DNA of 11,024 nt from Candidatus Helarchaeota archaeon (GTDB lineage: Archaea > Asgardarchaeota > Lokiarchaeia > Helarchaeales > HEL-GB-A), in NCBI GenBank assembly GCA_013375455.1, contig JABXJT010000117.1:1-11024 (forward strand). The letters are read 5' to 3'. Below the pieces are notes generated by a model that saw nothing but the letters and a program-made list of their open reading frames with translations, had not been told where the DNA came from and made no database searches. Below are positions 6,401 to 11,024 of this stretch, piece after piece. Every line of letters begins with the position of its first letter. The first letter of the stretch is position 1. A program made the translations under genes and the position numbers.

Positions 6401-7003
6401 ATGCTTAAGAACGTGCTTATTTTCTGGAGTCACGGGAACCTCTTATTCTCACAGGCCTATGGAGATTTAAAAAATGATCCCCATCTCGTTTCCGGTTTCC
6501 TCTCAGCAGTTGCGAGTTTTGCCAGGGAACTGGGTGAAAAGGAGATCCGGTCCATTCAAATGCAACCTCACAAAGTTTTTATGAGTCTTCGCCAAGATTT
6601 ATGTTTTACTATTTTTCTTGATGAAGATGATGATGAAATGCAAGGAAAACTCATCTTGGAGAGCCTCATTAATTCGTTTTTGGCATTATATGGCTCGAAA
6701 TTGGATCCAACAAAGCCTACAGATCTCTCCATCTTCAGACCGTTTGGAGAAGTTCTTGATGATTTGTACATCGTGAAAAATGTTCATGAACTGATAGAAT
6801 CCACGAATAAAATACTGTCAATCCCCGAAATTCAAAAGCGATATGAGAAAAAATTTGGTGACATCTCTCTCACGAAATGCTGGCAAAGTCTTAACTTTTT
6901 GGTTAGAAATGATGCCATTGTCGAAGTTACGAAGGATTACGAAATTCGGTACCGCAAGAAAGGCGAACTCTTGAAAGGCTTGGGTCTAAAATTTAAAAAA
7001 TAA
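6401..7003 (+). CDS. Longin-like domain protein with probable C-terminal winged helix
   Basis: A 200-residue soluble protein. Residues 1-98 fit a longin-type fold: strand MLKNVLIFWSHGNLLFSQAY (1-20), helix (28-44), strands EIRSIQMQPHKVFMSLR (48-64) and DLCFTIFLDED (66-76), then a long helix KLILESLINSFLALYG (83-98). The order strand-strand-helix-strands-helix with a Gly-containing first hairpin is that of longin domains. Residues 128-186 look like a winged helix: helices KILSIPEIQKRYEKKFG and SLTKCWQSLNFLVRND, then a beta hairpin AIVEVTKDYEIRYRKK. Longin proteins are common in Asgard archaea and in eukaryotes serve as platforms for small GTPases. A role as partner of the Rag-like GTPase 1.1 kb upstream is inference. 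Its own TATA element (6346-6357) and SD (GAGG at 6390-6393, 7 nt before the ATG) suggest separate transcription. Confidence 0.78.
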   Translation: MLKNVLIFWSHGNLLFSQAYGDLKNDPHLVSGFLSAVASFARELGEKEIRSIQMQPHKVFMSLRQDLCFTIFLDEDDDEMQGKLILESLINSFLALYGSKLDPTKPTDLSIFRPFGEVLDDLYIVKNVHELIESTNKILSIPEIQKRYEKKFGDISLTKCWQSLNFLVRNDAIVEVTKDYEIRYRKKGELLKGLGLKFKK

Positions 7004-7029
7004 GGTAATTTATGATCAACAAATGAAAA

Positions 7030-7038
7030 TTTAAAAAA
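7030..7038 (+). promoter_or_regulatory. TATA-like element for the cysteine synthase gene
   Basis: TTTAAAAAA preceded by GAAAA. Transcription would start near 7055-7060, about 30 nt before the ATG at 7087. There is no clear SD in that leader. Confidence 0.4.
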
Positions 7039-7086
7039 AACTTAGTCTTAGTATTCTTGATTAAATTCTTAGTTGGCGATTTTCCT

Positions 7087-8076
7087 ATGAAAAACGTATA
7101 TAATTCCGTTCTGGAACTCGTTGGGCGCACTCCAATGGTCCGCATCAACAAAATTAACTCCAATGAAAAGGTAACCGTTTATGCCAAACTGGAAAAATAC
7201 AATCCGGGAGGCTCTGTTAAAGATCGCATTGCCTTATATATGATAGGACAAGCGGAAAGAGAAGGACTCCTGTCTAAAGGCAAGACGGTCATTATAGAAC
7301 CTAGTTCTGGAAATACAGGAATTGGCTTGGCCTTAATATGTGCTCAAAAAGGATATCCCCTCGAGATTGTGATGCCAGAAACTATGACAATGGAGCGCAG
7401 AAGAATGCTCTTGGCTTATGGAGCGAAGATCATCCTCACGGAAGGTAGTAAAGGGATGGATGGCGCTGAAGATCACTGCAATAAGATTGTCGAGGAAAAT
7501 CCTGACAAATATTTCCGCCCTAATCAATTTGCAAATAAATATAATGTCCTTGCTCACTACGAAACCACTGGAAAAGAGATTTTAGAAGATACGGACGGAA
7601 AAATAACCCATTTTGTGGCTGGTATTGGGACGTCCGGAACAATTATGGGTGTTTCCAAGCGACTGAAGGAGTTTAATCCAGCTATCAAAGTAATTGGAGT
7701 CGAACCCTACCCAAAATCTAAAATACAGGGATTGAAGAATCTCGATGTCCAATACGTGCCCAAAATCTATGATCCATCCAAGTTTGATGAAAAAGTCAAA
7801 GTTGCAGATGAAGACGCCTTTGAAATGGCCCGCCGCTTAACATTACAGGAAGGCATTTTCAGTGGTATCAGTTCGGGGGCTGCAATGCACGTCGCTATCG
7901 AAGAAGTAAAAACGCTTGATTCAGGTGTTATGGTCGTTATTTTACCGGATGGTGGTGAGAAATATACCACGACTCAATTATATGCTCCAAAAGCATGTCT
8001 TGAATGCGCAAAAAAATGTCAGATCCAAACCTCCCTAACTGATGAGTACATCGCTAGCATGGAGCCCTTCCTTTAA
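7087..8076 (+). CDS. Cysteine synthase (PLP-dependent, fold type II) with C-terminal CxxCxxxC tail
   Basis: A 329-residue PLP enzyme of the O-acetylserine sulfhydrylase/cystathionine beta-synthase family that forms L-cysteine from an activated serine and sulfide in the cytosol. The PLP lysine is K45 in NPGGSVKDR (39-47); PSSGNTG (72-78) binds the substrate carboxylate; GIGTSGT (179-185) is the phosphate loop; EGIFSGISSGAA (255-266) and LPDGGEKY (286-293) complete the cofactor pocket. METMxMERR-type residues (PETMTMERR, 97-105) favour a CysK-like over a CBS-like enzyme, but the donor (O-acetylserine or O-phosphoserine) cannot be decided here. Unusual is the tail KACLECAKKC (302-311) with a CxxCxxxC pattern, followed by 18 residues. 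The start is the ATG at 7087 at the family's usual N-terminus; an in-frame TTG at 7057 would add ten residues. Confidence 0.93.
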   Translation: MKNVYNSVLELVGRTPMVRINKINSNEKVTVYAKLEKYNPGGSVKDRIALYMIGQAEREGLLSKGKTVIIEPSSGNTGIGLALICAQKGYPLEIVMPETMTMERRRMLLAYGAKIILTEGSKGMDGAEDHCNKIVEENPDKYFRPNQFANKYNVLAHYETTGKEILEDTDGKITHFVAGIGTSGTIMGVSKRLKEFNPAIKVIGVEPYPKSKIQGLKNLDVQYVPKIYDPSKFDEKVKVADEDAFEMARRLTLQEGIFSGISSGAAMHVAIEEVKTLDSGVMVVILPDGGEKYTTTQLYAPKACLECAKKCQIQTSLTDEYIASMEPFL

Positions 8077-8135
8077 TTCTTTCCCGAACCTTTCTGAAAA
8101 AACATCTAGCTCTTGAAATATGCATTTTGCAAATG

Positions 8136-8145
8136 TTTATATATT
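8136..8145 (+). promoter_or_regulatory. TATA element for the PAC2-family gene
   Basis: TTTATATATT, 36 nt before the ATG at 8181. It predicts transcription start near 8162-8168 and a short leader of about 15 nt. A pyrimidine-rich stretch after the cysteine synthase stop (8077-8096) suggests the upstream transcript ends before it. Confidence 0.55.
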
Positions 8146-8180
8146 CTCTTTAATGTTCATAAAGTGAGAGTCGATTTAAT

Positions 8181-8945
8181 ATGTTAAAACTAAAAGAACT
8201 TACGGACCCTCCAGACCTACGAAGTCCGCTCGTGTTAATTGGAATGCCCGGAATCGCGTTAGTCGGAAAGCTTGCTACCCTGAGCGTGATTAGCAGCCTC
8301 AAATGTGATCTCTATGCTGAAATCTATTATCACGATTTTCCACCTCACGTGATCATTAACCAAGCTAAGATTAAGATGCCTAAGATCGTGATCCATACAC
8401 ATAAGCTTCCTGAATCCTATGAACATGATTTGATTGTCATCACGGGTGATTATCAACCCACTTCTTCTCTGGGAATTTATGCCTTATCTGATTTCATTTG
8501 CAAGCTTTGCAAGAAATTCGATGTCCATCTAATTGTAAGTATGGGCGCATTTGTCCCTGAGTCAATGGGTAGCAAGAGAAATGTCTATGTTTCTTCGACT
8601 CAGAAAAAGTGGGTCGATTTTTTCCTGGAATCGTCCACTAAAACCACCGTCGTTTTGAAGGGGGGTTATATTAGCGGTGCAAATGGGATCATTCCCGCTT
8701 GGTCCGCCATTCACTATGATATTCCAGGTGCATGCATCCTGGCCGACGCCATGCCTTTGTTGCAGATCGATCCTGCAGCTAGTAAAGAGTTAGTTCGCGT
8801 ATTAAACGCATTATTTGAACTGAAAGTAGATGAGGCCCTATTGGATCAGCGGATTGAAGAAATTGAATCAATGACAAGTGAGTTCCTCGAGAGGATACAA
8901 AGACAACGCGAGGATAAACAAAGACCACAACCATACATTGGATGA
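8181..8945 (+). CDS. PAC2 (proteasome assembly chaperone) family protein, COG2047/PbaB-like
   Basis: A 254-residue soluble protein of the PAC2 family. Family segments: PLVLIGMPGIALVGKLA (16-32), the ITGDYQP strand/loop (87-93), IVSMGAFVPE (118-127), GGYISGANGIIP (161-172) and DAMPLLQIDPAASKELVRVL (189-208). The end is a charged helix (213-246) and a short tail closing in Pro-Tyr-Ile-Gly. Archaeal PAC2 proteins (PbaA, PbaB) relate to the eukaryotic Pba1-Pba2 proteasome assembly chaperones, which dock through a C-terminal HbYX motif; here the Tyr is third from the end, so the motif is only HbYX-like. A role in 20S core assembly or in related proteasome complexes is the best guess. No proteasome gene is in the window. 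The start is the ATG at 8181 behind a weak SD (GTGAGAG) and a good TATA element. It converges on the next gene with a 48-nt gap. Confidence 0.88.
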   Translation: MLKLKELTDPPDLRSPLVLIGMPGIALVGKLATLSVISSLKCDLYAEIYYHDFPPHVIINQAKIKMPKIVIHTHKLPESYEHDLIVITGDYQPTSSLGIYALSDFICKLCKKFDVHLIVSMGAFVPESMGSKRNVYVSSTQKKWVDFFLESSTKTTVVLKGGYISGANGIIPAWSAIHYDIPGACILADAMPLLQIDPAASKELVRVLNALFELKVDEALLDQRIEEIESMTSEFLERIQRQREDKQRPQPYIG

Positions 8946-8950
8946 TTTAT

Positions 8951-8963
8951 ATCATAATATGAT
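8951..8963. repeat. Perfect 6-bp inverted repeat with 1-nt centre
   Basis: ATCATA-A-TATGAT in the 48-nt gap between two convergent genes. Too small to call a function; it abuts the larger hairpin beginning at 8961 and may only reflect AT-rich sequence. Confidence 0.4.
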
Positions 8964-8995
8964 GGAACCACCGTCCTAGAATGGTGATTTTCATC
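8961..8995 (+). terminator. Imperfect hairpin between convergent genes, possible terminator
   Basis: As RNA from the + strand, 8961-8967 pairs with 8989-8995 (7 bp, one G-U) and 8969-8974 pairs with 8981-8986 (6 bp, one G-U), separated by a small internal loop and closed by a 6-nt loop (8975-8980). It fills the gap after the PAC2 stop and reaches the stop codon of the opposite gene. On the minus strand the two G-U pairs become mismatches. It has no clean U tract after it, so an mRNA 3'-end structure is as likely as a terminator. Confidence 0.45.
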
Positions 8996-9929
8996 AGGAT
9001 CCCACGATATATGACCACATAATATGGAAAATTGGTGTGAGAAAAAAGAGGACCAAGAAAATAATACCACAAATTCCGACAACAAAGCTTCTTTTATCAG
9101 CAGCATGCCCGCGATCTAACCCTAAACAGACCAATATACCACTAAAAATGCTTATTAGGGCTAATTCTGGTCTTTGAAAATCAGGAAATCCCCCTAAAAA
9201 TGCGATGCTACTCGGATCACCAATCAATTCAATAGACAACCTAATAAATAGGAGTATAAAGAAAAAGAAAAGGAATCCACTCGTTAATTTTAAAGTTCTA
9301 TCTTTTTTCGCAACGATAACAAAGATAAATACTCCTATCACGAGCATGAACCCAAAAGAGAAGATTTCATAATTTAAATACAATACCCAAAACATTGCAA
9401 AAAAGGATAGTAACATTAATAAATTCCGAGAAAGCGTGCTTCCATCCGCAAAAAACCCTTCTTTTTCGATAAATAGCTCTTTCGGTAAAAGGGGGCGAGT
9501 CGGCGCGCTGGTTGGTTGAGGAGTTGGCTCACTAAACGGAATTCCAGAGGTTTCTTCTTCTCGACTAATACTATCATAAAGCGATTTCATGATATTTGAT
9601 CGAGCACCCCAATCGGATATTAATTGTTCCGTAGAATCTCCTAACAGGCTTTTATCAAATTCATCACTATCTCCCGAGAACATAACTAACGCATATAAAA
9701 TCGAGCCGCCACGCGCTTCAGCATCAGAGATCGAGAATCTCTTCGCTAAACAATGGACTCCTGAAAGAGAAAACCCCTGAAAATCAACTTGAGTGCCAAA
9801 GCCAATGGCATTTCTCGCAATTTCTTTAAAAAGTTCCATATTTTTGCGCTTTCGCACCTGTGAAGGGACCACCTTGACCGGCACATAACCCCGTTCTTCA
9901 TCAAATTTACAAAGCAGAACTCCCTTCAC
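8994..9929 (-). CDS. Longin-like N-terminal domain fused to a multi-spanning membrane domain
   Basis: A 311-residue protein. Residues 1-110 form a soluble alpha/beta domain: strand KGVLLCKFDEERGYVPVKV (2-20), helix (30-43), GTQVDFQGFSLSG (45-57), HCLAKRFSI (59-67), then ARGGSILYALVMFS (72-85) and a helix (88-106). The first hairpin with a Gly/Pro turn and the later strand-helix order suggest a longin/roadblock-like fold. A Pro/Thr/Ser-rich linker (about 129-149) follows. Then come about five membrane spans, near 168-186, 190-207, 214-236, 256-270 and 282-309, so the soluble domain is presumably anchored on the cytosolic face. I do not know a named family. The start is the GTG at 9929, with GAGGG 8 nt upstream; the TTG at 9942-9944 overlaps that SD and is less likely. 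No signal peptide is present. Confidence 0.78.
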   Translation of the reverse strand: MKGVLLCKFDEERGYVPVKVVPSQVRKRKNMELFKEIARNAIGFGTQVDFQGFSLSGVHCLAKRFSISDAEARGGSILYALVMFSGDSDEFDKSLLGDSTEQLISDWGARSNIMKSLYDSISREEETSGIPFSEPTPQPTSAPTRPLLPKELFIEKEGFFADGSTLSRNLLMLLSFFAMFWVLYLNYEIFSFGFMLVIGVFIFVIVAKKDRTLKLTSGFLFFFFILLFIRLSIELIGDPSSIAFLGGFPDFQRPELALISIFSGILVCLGLDRGHAADKRSFVVGICGIIFLVLFFLTPIFHIMWSYIVGS

Positions 9930-9937
9930 GGTTTTTT

Positions 9938-9942
9938 CCCTC
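9938..9942 (-). promoter_or_regulatory. Ribosome binding site for a GTG start
   Basis: GAGGG on the minus strand, 8 nt before the GTG at 9929. It overlaps an in-frame TTG (9942-9944) and so argues that the GTG, not the TTG, is used. Confidence 0.6.
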
Positions 9943-9980
9943 AATTTTTCGCAGTATCTAGATTCTCACTCACTTACGCC

Positions 9981-9988
9981 TTTTATTT
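9981..9988 (-). promoter_or_regulatory. TATA-like element for the longin/TM gene
   Basis: AAATAAAA on the minus strand, about 52 nt before the GTG start, predicting a leader of roughly 25-30 nt. It is one of several AT-rich candidates in the 145-nt gap (9930-10074), which otherwise holds no gene. Confidence 0.3.
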
Positions 9989-10074
9989 CAGAATAATTAT
10001 TAAGTTTTCTCAGGATTTCTAAGTAAATTTGTCGAGGGACTTTAAAAATTCTTACTCTTATCCTTATTATACAC

Positions 10075-10701
10075 TCATAAAAATGCATTTAAGAATTCAG
10101 AAACCTTGTCTGCCATGTTCTTTTCTTGCCCAACCCAAAAATGGTCAGTATCAAAAAAATATAATTCTTTTGGGTCCTTTAATTGTTCAAATAAACGTTC
10201 AATTTTTTCTTGAGGGGCAAAAGAATCATGAGACCCGACAATCATCAACTTTGGTTTATCACATTCTCGTAAATAATTGTAATTCCAGAGTCCAACTGGG
10301 CAGCTAATTCCCACAACTAGTTTTATATCCGGATTTTTATAAGTGACTGGCAATCCTACATAAGAACCCCACGAATAACCAATAAAAGCAATCCTACTCT
10401 GATCTACTGTTTTATTCGACTTTAAATATTCAATGGCTGCTTCAACGTCTTTTCCTTCTTCCTTTCCTCCAGAGGAATGTCCCTCCGACCTTCCCACACC
10501 CCGGCAATTGAATTTCAGGGCAATCATCGTTTTCTCAAGTTTTTCACAAACTTCATCGACCACGTTATTATACATGCTCCCCCCAAATTGAGGATGTGGA
10601 TGTAAAACGATTGCAGCTGGAAAATTTCCTTGTCCCTCAGGGGCGTACAACACCCCTTCTAACTTCAATCCTTCAGATTGAAAAATTATGTCCTGTCTCA
10701 T
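10075..10701 (-). CDS. Alpha/beta hydrolase, COG2945 / dienelactone-hydrolase-like
   Basis: A 208-residue single-domain alpha/beta hydrolase without signal peptide, the usual size of the COG2945 group. LHPHPQFGGSMYNNVV (33-48) is the hallmark segment, with FNCRGVGRSEG (64-74) after it. The nucleophile elbow is GYSWGS with S110; D159 in GSHDSFAP and H187 in DTDHFW complete the triad. Substrate unknown; an esterase-type activity on small acyl compounds is the family expectation. The ATG at 10701 has AAGGA 6 nt upstream, and this SD overlaps the TAA stop of the preceding gene (10712-10714). The 10-nt spacing makes the two genes a tight operon with probable translational coupling, the hydrolase being the downstream gene. 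Confidence 0.92.
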   Translation of the reverse strand: MRQDIIFQSEGLKLEGVLYAPEGQGNFPAAIVLHPHPQFGGSMYNNVVDEVCEKLEKTMIALKFNCRGVGRSEGHSSGGKEEGKDVEAAIEYLKSNKTVDQSRIAFIGYSWGSYVGLPVTYKNPDIKLVVGISCPVGLWNYNYLRECDKPKLMIVGSHDSFAPQEKIERLFEQLKDPKELYFFDTDHFWVGQEKNMADKVSEFLNAFL

Positions 10702-10711
10702 TTAGATTCCT

Positions 10712-10963
10712 TTACTTGGATTCTTCGGATTCAGGAGGGGCATCCTTTTTTTCTTCTGTTGGTTGCTCTTCCTTCTTGAGGAGTTCTTCTACTATCTTTT
10801 TTCTCTCCTCTTCAGATAAGCTCTCCATGGCGGCTTGGGATTGCTTTTGGAAGAATTGGAGATTGAGTTGCATGATCAAAGGAAGCGATGAACTGGTGCG
10901 AGTACGGCAATCATAATCGAGTTTTGCTTGCCTGCGCATTTCTTTAAGTGCTTCTTTCGTCAT
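10712..10963 (-). CDS. Small charged helical protein, first gene of an operon with the hydrolase
   Basis: An 83-residue hydrophilic protein that I do not recognise. Residues 1-17 are a basic helix (TKEALKEMRRQAK). Residues 27-45 contain a more hydrophobic helix (LPLIMQLNLQFFQKQ). Residues 46-63 are a charged helix (SLSEEERKKIVEELLKK), and the end is a Glu/Pro/Lys-rich, probably disordered tail. There is no membrane span. A helical adaptor or subunit role is possible, but no function can be assigned. The start is uncertain: the ATG at 10963 has AAGGA just before it, and TATATA at 11000-11005 would put transcription start near 10977, inside the longer frame. The frame is nevertheless open to the window edge, with another ATG at 10999, so an N-terminal extension (95 residues or longer) cannot be excluded. 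Confidence 0.65.
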   Translation of the reverse strand: MTKEALKEMRRQAKLDYDCRTRTSSSLPLIMQLNLQFFQKQSQAAMESLSEEERKKIVEELLKKEEQPTEEKKDAPPESEESK

Positions 10964-10999
10964 TTTTCCTTGGCCAAGCCCTTCACAATCTTTATCCAT

Positions 11000-11005
11000 T
11001 ATATA
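11000..11005 (-). promoter_or_regulatory. TATA-like element for the right-end operon
   Basis: TATATA on the minus strand (in the context TTTCTATATAATG). It predicts transcription start near 10975-10980, giving a leader of about 15 nt to the ATG at 10963. The ATG at 10999 would then lie upstream of the transcript. Confidence 0.4.
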
Positions 11006-11024
11006 GAAATTGGTTCCGTTAAAA

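Noticed and set aside
7057..7086. TTG start for cysteine synthase, possibly leaderless
   Set aside because: The family N-terminus begins at the ATG at 7087; the added residues are not typical, although a leaderless TTG cannot be fully excluded.
8846..9106. Minus-strand reading frame across the convergent gene junction
   Set aside because: It overlaps two well-supported genes and the hairpin, with no SD or recognisable sequence.

Overview
The window reads as AT-rich archaeal chromosome, most likely from an Asgard archaeon (Lokiarchaeia/Heimdallarchaeia-like). The best evidence is a Rag/Gtr1-type small GTPase with a fused C-terminal roadblock-like domain and the HKxD form of the G4 motif. Two separate longin-like proteins lie nearby, one with a probable C-terminal winged helix and one anchored in the membrane. 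Other archaeal markers agree: a UPF0282/COG2248 metallo-beta-lactamase-fold protein, a PAC2-family protein, short TATA-like elements about 25-50 nt before starts, several GTG/TTG starts with clear Shine-Dalgarno (SD) sequences, and single genes or short operons with alternating strands. No tRNA, rRNA, CRISPR array, transposase or integrase was seen, and no gene-free stretch exceeds about 150 bases.

Layout. Positions 3-590 (+) are the C-terminal, multi-spanning membrane part of a protein that begins before the window. It converges on a URO-D-superfamily protein (601-1965, -), which is divergent from a DUF362 protein (2034-3038, +). A short acidic protein (3170-3496, +) converges on a lysine-rich helical protein (3565-4179, -) whose C-terminal third resembles a histone fold. 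The next four genes are all on the + strand: Rag-like GTPase (4308-5276), UPF0282 MBL-fold protein (5299-6285), longin/winged-helix protein (6401-7003) and a cysteine synthase (7087-8076). A PAC2-family protein (8181-8945, +) follows and converges, across a hairpin, on a longin-like/multi-TM protein (8994-9929, -). The right end holds a two-gene minus-strand operon: a small charged helical protein (10712-10963) followed by a COG2945-like alpha/beta hydrolase (10075-10701).

How the genes may work together. The centre looks like a small regulatory or membrane-associated neighbourhood. In eukaryotes, Rag GTPases are controlled by longin-domain and roadblock-domain partners (GATOR1 Nprl2/Nprl3, FLCN-FNIP, Ragulator). 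Here a Rag-like GTPase lies about 1.1 kb upstream of a soluble longin-wHTH protein, next to a cysteine synthase gene, with a membrane-anchored longin-like protein further on. A functional link is inference only, since each gene except the GTPase/MBL pair seems to have its own promoter. The remaining genes look like ordinary archaeal metabolism and proteostasis.
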